Source of the DNA: Branchiostoma floridae
Taxonomy: Eukaryota > Chordata > Leptocardii > Amphioxiformes > Branchiostomatidae
Length of the DNA stretch: 64,000 nt
Direction of reading: 5' to 3'
Assembly: GCF_000003815.2 (NCBI RefSeq)
Contig: NC_049979.1
Location: 13,145,560-13,209,559 of the forward strand
Under the pieces are notes generated by a model that worked only from the letters and a program-made list of their open reading frames with translations, had not been told where the DNA came from and did not search any database. Below are positions 34,301 through 54,869 of the stretch, in pieces (the first letter of the stretch is position 1; each line of letters opens with the position of its first letter). The position numbers were made by a program, and so were the translations under genes.

Positions 34301-35772
34301 ACCTCAATTTTTGATATCTCGTGTTCTGGACATGTTGTGGTTGTGATTTTTGAGTGGTAGATAGGCAGAGAGTAAGTGCTGCAAGTTTGGCCCCCCTAGC
34401 GGCTTGTTTGGAACTGCAGTCACCGATTTCCTTTCAAACTTTGGACGAGAATAACTAGAGAACGTGTTGATGGATCGTCATGATTTTTGGTATGTAGATA
34501 GCCCAAGTAACAATGTACATAATGGAATACTAATTATGCAAATCAGCAACTAATTTGCATAATTAATGAGGAAAGTTTATAAATCCACTGCATTTCACAA
34601 TAGGACTTTCAAACTTGTCACATGTATAGATGAGAAAGAGAGAAGTAGCAATGCATGTTATGCAAATGACGGCCTCATTTGGATAATTAATGAGAAAATA
34701 TAAACGTGTTGACAGATCGTCATGATTTTTGGTATGTAGATAGCCAAAGAGAAGACTTACATGATGGAATTCTAATTATGCAAATCAACAGCTAATTTGC
34801 ATAATTAATGAGGAAAGTTTGTAAATCCACTGCATTCCTTTATAGGACTTTCAAACTTTCAAAATTTGTAGCCGAGAAAGAAAGAAATATTAATACATTA
34901 CTAATTATGCAGATGATGATCTCATTTGCATAATTAATGGGAAATATGAACGTGTTGACGGATCGTCATGATTTTTGGTATGTAGATAGCCTAAGTAAAA
35001 ACTTACATAATGAGATAATGATTAACAGCTAATTTGCATAATTAATTAGGGAAGTTGATAAATCCACTGCATTCAGTGATAGGACTTTCAAACTTGTCAC
35101 ATATGTAACTGAGAAAGATGGCAGAGAGTAAGAGGTGTATGTTTGTGTCCGCTAACGTCTTTCCTTGAACTGCAGGAGCCGGTTTAGTTTCCTACTTTGA
35201 AAGAGAATAAGTCAGGAAGGAAAGGATCATCAGGATTTTTGGTATGCTGATAACTTAAGTGAAGCTTGATACAATTTAATATCATTATGTAAATAGGGAT
35301 CTAATTTGTATAAGCAATGGCAAAATGTTATGAACCAACTCCAGGCATATGAAATAAAATGTAATGAGTAACACATTTATGTCTACAGACATCATTCTAC
35401 ATAACAAACCTGGTTTATTTGGCAAAGGTATGTGTTCGTGGAACTCTAGTATGACAATAGTTTCAATACAACAATAGTTCAATAGTTTTATTTCAGAAAA
35501 TCAGCCTTTGCAGCATGTACAAAACAAGCTGAATAACACTGACAGTAGCTTATTACTACTTGTGCATAGTTTCATCACGAAATGTAACGAACATTGCACC
35601 TGGTACACGGAGCAGTGCCCCCTCCGCACGAGGCGCTACACGTGCCTAGCGACCAGCCGCTCCAGCTACAGTTCACCACGGGACACCTGCGGCGGCGGCG
35701 GCGTCTCCAGCCCTCCACGTCCGTCAGTGACAGCAACAGGACCACGGTCAGGAGGAATAGGTGGAGGCGCAT
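2024..35772 (-). CDS. Gene A: secreted TSP1-EGF-17xCCP-SVEP1-like-GCC2/3-EGF-CTLD protein (29 coding exons, spliced)
   Basis: Whole-gene span; the coding exons are listed separately. Joined exons give 4,596 nt (1,531 residues) with consistent phases at every junction. Approximate residue order: signal peptide 1-21, Arg7 run, TSP1 about 30-85, EGF-like 86-111, CCP1-17 at 112-1084, SVEP1/polydom-like cysteine region 1085-1312, GCC2/GCC3 repeat 1313-1366, EGF-like 1367-1398, C-type lectin domain 1399-1531. CCP modules are extracellular protein/glycan-binding modules of complement regulators and selectins; TSP1 and the polybasic run suggest glycosaminoglycan binding; the CTLD has EPN followed by WDD, so Ca2+-dependent mannose-type sugar binding is plausible. 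The product is predicted secreted, with no membrane segment. CCP order is colinear with the DNA. The full architecture is not one I know as a named family. Paralogue of gene B, which starts at 38790. The weakest junction is the 4811 donor (GTGTCA). A 5' UTR exon must lie upstream. Confidence 0.85.
2294..2417 (-). CDS. Gene A C-type lectin domain, exon 2 of 3
   Basis: 124-bp exon, phase 0 in and 1 out, acceptor ATTAAG|, donor |GTCAGTAT. Contains the CTLD signature core (WIGLDDTLTEGEFLWADGS), equivalent to the WIGL and FxWxDG motifs of the family. Confidence 0.87.
2575..2720 (-). CDS. Gene A C-type lectin domain, exon 1 of 3
   Basis: 146-bp exon, phase 1 in and 0 out, acceptor TGTCAG|, donor |GTAACCC. 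Begins with the N-terminal Cys pair of a long-form CTLD (CPVGSTMFRDTCYLV) and includes the helix motif CRQHGGLLAMV. Confidence 0.85.
2809..2904 (-). CDS. Gene A C-terminal EGF-like exon
   Basis: 96-bp phase 1-1 exon, acceptor TTCAG|, donor |GTAAGAG. Reads DCNCGLNACVPTSKGWMCQC and closes in GYTQQDDKC: six Cys with EGF-like order. Links the GCC2/GCC3 repeat to the lectin domain. Confidence 0.78.
3081..3242 (-). CDS. Gene A GCC2/GCC3 (ephrin-receptor-like) repeat exon
   Basis: 162-bp phase 1-1 exon, acceptor CCTAG|, donor |GTAGGTTT. Pattern: CPPGSF, then CEPCPVGTYQ, then CTSCPEGTTT and a closing SQC, the Tyr/Cys/Gly spacing of GCC2_GCC3 repeats in SCUBE, SVEP1 and ephrin receptors. Confidence 0.85.
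3425..3579 (-). CDS. Gene A SVEP1-like region, exon 5
   Basis: 155-bp exon, phase 2 in and 1 out, acceptor TACAG|, donor |GTGAGTCC. Reads AALDIKTVIGTFVIPINGEN and ends CPTGFFQQQSGPGC, leading directly into the GCC2/GCC3 repeat, as in SVEP1 and SCUBE proteins. Confidence 0.75.
3962..4119 (-). CDS. Gene A SVEP1-like region, exon 4
   Basis: 158-bp exon, phase 0 in and 2 out, acceptor ATGCAG|, donor |GTACTAG. Starts ISEISVEEGVRTRRRRD, followed by a beta-like stretch (VIDITIQLYIEDNSQLS). It contains no Cys. RTRRRRD is a possible furin-type cleavage site. Confidence 0.7.
4169..4268. other. Assembly gap (100 N)
   Basis: One hundred N in an intron of gene A; no coding exon appears lost, since phases join across it. 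Confidence 0.99.
4392..4528 (-). CDS. Gene A SVEP1-like region, exon 3
   Basis: 137-bp exon, phase 1 in and 0 out, acceptor CAACAG|, donor |GTAAGGAC. Encodes PWNPFGMIQIGGLTIT and, at its end, a helical, charged RSELWRQGLCLPPCR. The following intron contains the first N gap. Confidence 0.72.
4811..4922 (-). CDS. Gene A SVEP1-like region, exon 2
   Basis: 112-bp exon, phase 0 in and 1 out. Reads TYGLGRVVTYQCGDHTSWLW and ends in a Cys-Gln before the junction. The acceptor (CTTAAG|) is clear; the donor |GTGTCAG is non-ideal and was chosen because it gives the phase the next exon needs. The boundary may be off by some bases. Confidence 0.6.
5200..5321 (-). CDS. Gene A SVEP1-like region, exon 1
   Basis: 122-bp exon, phase 1 in and 0 out. 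Encodes a Cys-rich segment starting DDLCSRYALANPDDGYKVCY and ending EFCTMHCNPPK. Acceptor TTTTAG|, donor |GTATGACC. The position directly after CCP modules and before GCC2/GCC3 matches the arrangement in SVEP1/polydom; the domain itself has no name I can assign. Confidence 0.75.
5459..5632 (-). CDS. Gene A CCP17 exon
   Basis: 174-bp CCP exon, phase 1-1, acceptor ACCAG|, donor |GTAAGTAC. Begins VCCSEVGIIRNGQSTTTESC and ends WLGHVPYC. It is the last CCP before the SVEP1-like region. Confidence 0.86.
5804..5983 (-). CDS. Gene A CCP16 exon
   Basis: 180-bp CCP exon, phase 1-1, acceptor TCCAG|, donor |GTGCGTAG. Begins ICCDETLTIANGSVAQTG and ends WSTVPVC. Shares the CC start with CCP15 and CCP17, so these three form a subgroup. 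Confidence 0.85.
6279..6446 (-). CDS. Gene A CCP15 exon
   Basis: 168-bp CCP exon, phase 1-1. Begins RCCTLPTVGNGDIAGGTC and ends WDETPPAC, with the extra Cys pair typical of this gene's last CCPs (CC at the start, C in GGTC). Donor |GTACGG; acceptor CAAAG|, with an alternative CAAAGAG two bases further in. Confidence 0.83.
6626..6796 (-). CDS. Gene A CCP14 exon
   Basis: 171-bp CCP exon, phase 1-1, acceptor TCCAG| and donor |GTAAGTTT. Begins KSCPVLDVIPDGTVAGG and ends WSGLQPFC. Confidence 0.88.
6979..7149 (-). CDS. Gene A CCP13 exon
   Basis: 171-bp CCP exon, phase 1-1, acceptor TACAG| and donor |GTAAGTAC. Begins VSCSPLPSTTNGHVTGG and ends WSSTTPAC. Confidence 0.88.
7340..8430. repeat. Insertion bounded by G/C-rich inverted ends
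   Basis: Both ends carry GTGATCTCGCCC and long G or C runs with GGCGAAA in opposite orientation, enclosing about 0.9 kb of AT-rich sequence without a gene. It lies in the intron between CCP12 and CCP13. Class unknown. Confidence 0.45.
8445..8615 (-). CDS. Gene A CCP12 exon
   Basis: 171-bp CCP exon, phase 1-1, acceptor CCCAG| and donor |GTAAGTGC. Begins KVCPVLPVLDHGVSTGG and ends WSGTQPRC. A G/C-rich inverted tract begins 20-30 bp past its donor. Confidence 0.87.
8826..8996 (-). CDS. Gene A CCP11 exon
   Basis: 171-bp CCP exon, phase 1-1, acceptor TGTAG| and donor |GTAAGAC. Begins VTCPDLDAPLNGNKVGG and ends WNGTQPSC. Confidence 0.88.
9007..9053. repeat. Perfect hairpin, 21-bp arms
   Basis: Arms 9007-9027 and 9033-9053 are exact reverse complements around a 5-base loop, 10 bp from the CCP11 acceptor. 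Confidence 0.9.
9057..9097. repeat. Perfect hairpin, 18-bp arms
   Basis: Arms 9057-9074 and 9080-9097, loop of 5 bases, 3 bp after the previous hairpin but of unrelated sequence. Confidence 0.9.
9173..9343 (-). CDS. Gene A CCP10 exon
   Basis: 171-bp CCP exon, phase 1-1, acceptor CACAG| and donor |GTGAGAAC. Begins KECPQLNFPDHGIMTGG and ends WSGTEPTC. The intron separating it from CCP11 holds two perfect hairpins (9007-9097). Confidence 0.88.
9474..9644 (-). CDS. Gene A CCP9 exon
   Basis: 171-bp CCP exon, phase 1-1, acceptor TGCAG| and donor |GTACGTCA. Begins VQCPSLPPLSDGQMTGG, contains FSCDDGFQLAGSS and ends WSGSQPSC. Confidence 0.88.
10030..10200 (-). CDS. Gene A CCP8 exon
   Basis: 171-bp CCP exon, phase 1-1, acceptor AATAG| and donor |GTAAGAA. 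Begins KSCPQLSAPDNGGVSGG and ends WSGTQPSC. Confidence 0.88.
10490..10660 (-). CDS. Gene A CCP7 exon
   Basis: 171-bp CCP exon, phase 1-1, acceptor TTTCAG| and donor |GTAAGAG. Begins IVCPDLSPPLNGHVTGG and ends WSGTQPTC. Confidence 0.88.
10849..11022 (-). CDS. Gene A CCP6 exon
   Basis: 174-bp CCP exon, phase 1-1, acceptor CCCAG| and donor |GTACGT. Begins VQCPTLSAPAHG, contains FVCDTGYELYGSSD and ends WSAAAPSC. A (GT)n tract on the coding strand lies just before the acceptor. Confidence 0.87.
11169..11339 (-). CDS. Gene A CCP5 exon (copy A of the quadruplicated exon)
   Basis: 171-bp CCP exon, phase 1-1, acceptor AACAG| and donor |GTAAGC. Begins IRCPTLSAPSHGT and ends WSGTQPTC. Differs from copies B and D by one base each over 171 bp. 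Confidence 0.88.
11716..14352. mobile_element. PIF/Harbinger-like non-autonomous element, copy 1
   Basis: Inverted ends GGGACTTGACGATATTTA / GGGACTTAACGATATTTA, each followed by a G-rich block and GGCTGGTGCA, flanked by TAA on both sides (11713-11715, 14353-14355). Subterminal GGGGGGAGGGCCATTGAAAA repeats. A 3-bp TAA duplication is typical of PIF/Harbinger. No transposase was recognised; the longest ORF (12748-13182, 144 codons) has no motif. It lies in the CCP4-CCP5 intron of gene A. Confidence 0.65.
14596..14766 (-). CDS. Gene A CCP4 exon
   Basis: 171-bp CCP exon, phase 1-1, acceptor TTTCAG| and donor |GTAGGG. Begins KLCQRLSSPSHGQVTGGHAY and ends WSGAQPTC. Clearly diverged from the near-identical copies on either side, so it is not part of the recent amplification. 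Confidence 0.87.
14930..14982 (-). pseudogene. Remnant of a CCP exon
   Basis: The minus strand reads RTCQANQGWTGSQRTC, the last third of a CCP module, beside a poly-C tract and without the first two thirds or a proper donor. A dead exon copy in the intron between CCP3 and CCP4. Confidence 0.6.
14983..16312. other. Intron of gene A, mostly unique AT-rich sequence
   Basis: A repeat-family 3' end finishes near 15214 (TTCTAG|TTA); after that I see no gene, repeat or motif that I can support. Confidence 0.4.
16376..16546 (-). CDS. Gene A CCP3 exon (copy B of the quadruplicated exon)
   Basis: 171-bp CCP exon, phase 1-1. Differs from copy A by one base (Arg for Thr before the last Cys, giving WSGTQPRC). 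The duplicated flank on its acceptor side is interrupted 18 bp away by a 3.3-kb insertion (16565-19834) and resumes at 19835. Confidence 0.88.
17276..18219. other. Unassigned sequence inside the 3.3-kb insertion
   Basis: No ORF with recognisable content and no terminal repeats found. Moderately AT-rich. Confidence 0.35.
18220..18720 (+). mobile_element. LINE reverse-transcriptase fragment
   Basis: Reads VVPVPKVTRPKGLEDFRCIS LTSYLGKVYE in sense: the start of the palm region of non-LTR reverse transcriptases. Truncated on both sides, with frame breaks. Confidence 0.7.
18830..19090 (+). repeat. Tandem repeat, about 3 units of 88 bp
   Basis: Units share GTTTTTACAGCGCTTTTCTA, a GTGTCATT...AATGACAC-like core and ATTTTTGCTATTACTGTG-type sequence, with several substitutions between units. 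Confidence 0.75.
19982..21305 (+). mobile_element. Complete TTA/CTAG-family element, 1.32 kb
   Basis: 5' end CCTTTGCC...GGCTAAGG (hairpin), two GGCCCCCTAGCGGC-CTGCAG modules, three 240-bp AT-rich units, 3' end GGCAAAGGTATGTG...CTCTAG. TTA on both sides; the empty site occurs in the duplicate segment at 23225-23227. Confidence 0.8.
21309..22590. other. Gene A intron, no recognised feature
   Basis: AT-rich sequence without CCP-like exon, ORF of recognisable content or clear repeat. Confidence 0.4.
22765..22820. repeat. (CA)n microsatellite
   Basis: About 27 CA dinucleotides, 90 bp from the donor of CCP2. Other CA/GT tracts lie near 11050, 16313, 31244, 33652, 53980 and 56560, mostly inside the interspersed elements. 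Confidence 0.95.
22907..23077 (-). CDS. Gene A CCP2 exon (copy C of the quadruplicated exon)
   Basis: 171-bp CCP exon, phase 1-1, acceptor AACAG| and donor |GTAAGC. Same protein as copy B; relative to the other copies it carries one silent Arg-codon change (CGA for CGC). The flanking intron sequence is duplicated too. A (CA)n tract lies about 90 bp beyond the donor. Confidence 0.88.
23400..24060 (-). repeat. Partial TTA/CTAG-family element, AT-rich units in reverse orientation
   Basis: Three 240-bp-type units with octamer pairs and the box complementary to GTTGACGGATCGTCATGATT, without recognisable family 3' end. Confidence 0.65.
24170..24778 (+). mobile_element. 5'-truncated LINE: C-terminal ORF and 3' tail
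   Basis: An intact 155-codon ORF (24194-24661) with a CCHC-type knuckle (ICQYCNLNKIEDECHFIVEC) as found at the C-terminal end of several LINE clades, then a 3' UTR and an ATTC-repeat tail. The same 3' end occurs in reverse at 61493-61740. Confidence 0.75.
24779..26095. repeat. Patchwork of TTA/CTAG-family modules
   Basis: Contains CTGCAG/GGGGGCCC modules, one octamer unit (about 24970-25110) and a 5' hairpin end at 25801 (TTA|CCTTCGCCAAGAAGG). Long ORFs across it (for example 25023-25688) are repeat readthrough. Confidence 0.6.
26098..26790 (+). repeat. Element with 5' hairpin and four 145-bp units
   Basis: Starts TTA|CCTGCATGTATGCAGG, then four diverged units, each with a GAACGG...ATTTTTGGTACGTG...TTTTGGGCCTCCTGGTG...TGAACTTGAC order. 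Shares its plan with the TTA/CTAG family, but the units are strongly diverged. Confidence 0.6.
26800..28110. other. Unassigned region with candidate short coding segments
   Basis: A 28-codon open stretch on the plus strand (27017-27100: start MVELELKQKKMQF, with CIECGHKRK) ends exactly at a good donor (AAG|GTATGT). On the minus strand 27218-27457 is an 79-codon ORF (KLLAMEALKSSEAVVVKA...). Neither is recognised. Confidence 0.25.
28640..29190 (-). mobile_element. LINE C-terminal fragment (minus)
   Basis: Minus-strand reading contains CSPVWSATSQKNIELRQVM, NKAARLVLHCDF and HSYKTRHASNHTYRLPKPRT, the conserved end of many LINE ORF2 proteins. One in-frame stop is visible; 5' truncated. Confidence 0.75.
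29405..29575 (-). CDS. Gene A CCP1 exon (copy D of the quadruplicated exon)
   Basis: Single 171-bp CCP exon, phase 1-1, flanked by acceptor CCAG| and donor |GTAAGC. Begins IRCPTLSAPSHGT and ends WSGTQPTC, with four Cys and the Trp of the fold. Nearly identical at DNA level to the exons at 22907, 16376 and 11169. The codon after the last Cys is Ile instead of Thr. Confidence 0.88.
30003..31342 (-). mobile_element. Complete TTA/CTAG-family element, 1.34 kb, reverse
   Basis: Family 3' end at 30003 (CTAGAGTTCC), AT-rich units, GGGGGCCC-CTGCAG modules, a (CA)n tract and the 5' end GGCAAAGG at 31342; 16 bp of the end is repeated up to 31358. Confidence 0.75.
31405..31530. repeat. GC-rich palindrome followed by a 24-bp direct repeat
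   Basis: GACCGCGGGTCGGATC and GATCCGACCCGCGGG form arms around a centre with its own GGCCGAAGGCC; then CTGAGAAAACTGATGTTTAT occurs twice, 31 bp apart. Confidence 0.7.
31531..32175. other. Gene A intron, no recognised feature
   Basis: Ordinary intron sequence adjacent to exon 2. A 205-codon minus ORF running through it and the exon is out of frame with the exon's domain content. Confidence 0.4.
32176..32336 (-). CDS. Gene A exon 2: rest of TSP1 plus EGF-like module
   Basis: Reads on from exon 1 as RTKSPPASCGGADCSG, completing the TSP1 cysteines, then an EGF-like half (PNPCQNGG...CTCAAGFTGSCC). Acceptor GTTCAG| and donor |GTGAGTATT flank it; phases 2 and 1. It is homologous to gene B exon 2 at 43911, which ends in GFVGSCCE in the same place. 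A longer ORF in another frame over this stretch has no domain content. Confidence 0.85.
32420..33897 (-). mobile_element. Complete TTA/CTAG-family element, 1.48 kb, reverse
   Basis: TAA on both sides (32417-32419, 33898-33900). Same order as at 30003, with one extra GGCCC-CTGCAG module after a (CA)n tract (33652-33693). Confidence 0.78.
34113..35449 (+). mobile_element. Complete TTA/CTAG-family element, 1.34 kb
   Basis: 5' CCTTTGCC...GGCTAAGG preceded by TTA; 3' GGCAAAGG...GAACTCTAG followed by TAT, so here the flanks do not match exactly. It lies 150 bp from exon 1 of gene A. Confidence 0.75.
35600..35772 (-). CDS. Gene A exon 1: signal peptide, Arg7, start of TSP1
   Basis: The ATG follows a splice acceptor directly (TCTATTCAAG|ATG), so the 5' UTR is split as in gene B. 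It encodes a hydrophobic leader (MRLHLFLLTVVLLLSLTD...), the run GWRRRRRRRC, and a TSP1 start with the diagnostic Trp and Cys spacing (CSWSGWSLGTCSASCGGG). The donor is GTGCAATG, leaving phase 2, which joins in frame to exon 2. Confidence 0.85.
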
Positions 35773-35995
35773 CTTGAATAGAAAGACGCAATATATCAAA
35801 TATGAAAATCTAACGAAATTTCAACAGTAGAAGATTGTAAACTGCTATCGACTGTTGGAAGAAGAAAGATCAAAGAAGAGACAGCACTCATAAAAGCTGA
35901 AAGGGACCGCAGTTCAATGGCTGTGTGAGGGGAGGTGAAGGAAGGGAAGAAAGGAAAGAAAGAAAAAGTAGAAGAGGGATGTATATATTACTGTA

Positions 35996-36401
35996 TGCCA
36001 AAAAGCAGTTACTCAAGCAACTGGATATGATTTTGGAAACGGTCAGACGTTTCAACTGGAATCCACCAGTTTTCGTCAGTGACACTGAAGTGATCTAGAA
36101 GAAACAGGTCATTTATACTCAAACTATGAATGAAAACAATTTCAGATGTCCAATAGGAAACGTTGTAAGACAATTCAGACTGAAGACAATTTGGATTCCA
36201 AAGAAAACAAAAGTAAGGCAAAATCAAGCTGAAGACAATTTGGATTTCAAAGGGAAGCAAAGCTAAGACACAGTTAATGAAAATGAGTAAATTAGCTCCT
36301 GTTGTTTTAGATGCTATGCCCCAAGTGCCGGAAAGTTCCATACGCAGCCCCCCAGTTGATCCAAAATCATATCCAGTTGCTTGAGTAACTGCTTTTTGGC
36401 A
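35996..36401. mobile_element. Short inverted-repeat element (MITE), TA-flanked
   Basis: Perfect 43-base inverted repeats at 35994-36036 and 36361-36403, counting the flanking TA. The interior has a repeated GAAGACAATTTGGATT motif. TA duplication suggests Tc1/mariner-type mobilisation. No ORF. Confidence 0.8.
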
Positions 36402-37023
36402 TATCTTATTACCTGGATGTCTAACCTACATCGACGTATATATTACTGTTATATTTACCACAGTGAGAGATTGGGCTCTACTGGTGGATTTATACAGGAG
36501 ATTGACCGACACTGAGGAAGCCAGGTCCAAAAGTCAGCAAAGACTAAGCAGGTCACCATCCTAGACTTGACCGTACCATGGGAGGAAAGGGTGCAGGAAC
36601 AGGAGGTAAGGAGATGGGAAGAACAATGTGGCACTGTGCTCAAGTTAGTAACTTATTTGATAGTGCCGCAAACACTTGACATGACCGACAGAAACAAACG
36701 TTATTTAGCACTAAAAAATCACGACCATAGCATGTCCGGGACTCGAGATATCAAACCCGCAAGTTCCGCTGCAGTACCGTAACAACACGCCAGGGGCCCA
36801 CAAATCTAAGCGTTTCAAGGTCTTATCAAGACCTATTCACGTACCGAATATCAAGACAGTTTTCAGGTTTTCAAAGTTCAGGTGTTTTAGGGTTATGCTT
36901 ATCAACTACATATATACATGTTGGTATCCTTCTGTCTGAATGTATGTTGGCATACATACATACACACATACAGACAGACATAAACACACACACACACACG
37001 CGCGCTACCGAAAACATAGGTAA

Positions 37024-37415
37024 CTAGAGTTCCACGACCCCATACCTTCGCCAAATTATTCTATCTTTTACAACTGCTTTATTAATTGTCTGTCATTAAT
37101 TATGCAAATAATGTTCTCATTTGCATAAATCATATAACTTGATCATCTCCTCCACCAAACAATAGATGGACACAATCTAAGTTAATAAAGAAGGCTTTTA
37201 TCGCCTTTTCTGATAATTTTTTTAAAATTAGGACCTCATTTGCATAATTAATGGTTAACGATGTTCACCTGTACATAACTTCCAAATGCTAAAAGTAAGA
37301 TGTTTACGTCATTTACCACAATGACATTATAGGATTTTCTCATTAATTATGCAAATAACCCCCCCCCCACACACACACACACAAACGCTACCCAAAATAT
37401 AACCTTCGGCGAAGG
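37024..37415 (-). mobile_element. Small TTA/CTAG-family element, 392 bp, reverse
   Basis: TAA on both sides (37021-37023, 37416-37418). The termini use the CCTTCGCC / GGCGAAGG variant. The interior is shortened. Confidence 0.75.
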
Positions 37416-38408
37416 TAACAAATGTAATGTTCACTGATAGGTTCACTTAATGAGAATGTCGGGCAAGAGTAGGAAAAATAACTTCATGTCACATTGATTT
37501 GTCACCTGGTATCGACCGGTTACGTGTCTTTCATTGACGATTTATTGACTACGTAATGCACTAATGACAACGTACTGTTAACATTAACACTAATGTATCA
37601 CAAGTACATAACTATATAGAGAAGACTTGGACATAGTTGTACTTTGTCACCACAACATCATACAGCAGAGCTGCGTCCTTGCGTTTCTAGGCTGACGATT
37701 ACATCAGACGCCCAGCAGGTACGCCTTTTGTACACAAAATCATTGACATTGGCGTTTGCTTGTACATACGGATAACGAATTTTCTTGCATAAGCAGTCCA
37801 CAGTACAGTATTTCCTGACTAGCGTAGTTTTCGATGTCTGCTGATACAGGATATACACTTACAAGCATGACAAAAGTTCCTTGAGTGATTTTCCAGCCTC
37901 GATGCGTGGGAAAAGAACGAAACAAGTCATATCATATGTTATTGGTCTTTTCTCTGCATCTGCACAATCAGATCGTGCTACCATTTCGGTACATTTTATC
38001 ATTATTGGCACATAACCATATGATGCTTCTTTTGTCCATATTAAGAAGAAAATATGATTTTAAAGAAACAGTGACTGTCACAGAAACTTTGAAAGGTACT
38101 ATGGCGGTCCCAGCTCTTACCTTTCTTACGCGCCTTGTGATGCCGTTGAAATTTCCACTACCATGGAGACACCATGGCGATGGCAAACGTGGGAGCCACA
38201 CCGATTATGCAGCCTTGTACTGTATTTAGTATTCGCCCGTAATGAGACGTCTGATACACCTTAGATACGCATTAATGCTTTTAAGTTGTTCACCACTCAA
38301 CTCTGCCTTCGGGAAGGCAAAGTAAATACACTGTGTAACTTACACTGTGTATGTTGATACTTTCCTGCTGACTACCAAACTTCTTATCAGTATGACCCTT
38401 GGACAACT

Positions 38409-38417
38409 TATATAAAG
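38409..38417 (+). promoter_or_regulatory. TATA box of gene B
   Basis: TATATAAAG, placed so that transcription would start near 38440. It lies 120 bp before a strong donor (GGG|GTAAGTTCG), which pairs with the acceptor in front of the ATG. Confidence 0.6.
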
Positions 38418-38439
38418 TCACCTGATTTCTTTGGGCCAA

Positions 38440-38537
38440 TGTCGGAAGTTAGACATGTAAACCAGTGTCACCGCCGCCGCGGCTCTCTGCAGTGAACACA
38501 TGCTCCCGTATGTGATTAAACGCAGCAAAAGCAAGGG
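38440..38537 (+). other. Predicted 5' UTR exon of gene B
   Basis: Runs from the expected start about 30 bp after the TATA box to the donor |GTAAGTTCG at 38538. The intron ends TTTTTTTCAG|ATG at 38790. The start of the exon is approximate. It carries upstream ATGs, one immediately stopped (ATGTAA) and one of 13 codons that ends just across the splice junction. Confidence 0.5.
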
Positions 38538-38789
38538 GTAAGTTCGTATCTATTTTTTAAAATCTGTCTTTTTTTATATAATCTCTGCAGCAAAAGGACA
38601 GGCTTTGACGATTAAGATGCCCACTAATGTCCAAATACCATGGCATGGAACATCAAATACATCCTATATATCCTTTTCAAATACTACTATACCCAACAAC
38701 TATAGTACAAGACCATGTAGGCTAGGGTTGCATATATTTCAACCCAGAGTTAATCTGAAATCTGATACTAACTTTTGTCTTTTTTTCAG

Positions 38790-54850
<16,061 letters not shown>

Positions 54851-54869
54851 GTAAGTACATTTGTATCAC

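Larger units (their letters stand above)
35773..38408. promoter_or_regulatory. Shared upstream region of the divergent genes
   Basis: Must contain the gene A promoter and 5' UTR exon. A TATAAAT on the minus strand near 36490 is a weak candidate. The region also holds an inverted-repeat element (35996-36401), repeat modules (about 36690-36900) and a small TTA/CTAG element (37024-37415). No gene seen. Confidence 0.4.

Noticed and set aside
36455-36500. TATAAAT on the minus strand as gene A promoter
   Set aside because: Distance to a usable donor leaves almost no UTR exon; kept only as a weak candidate.
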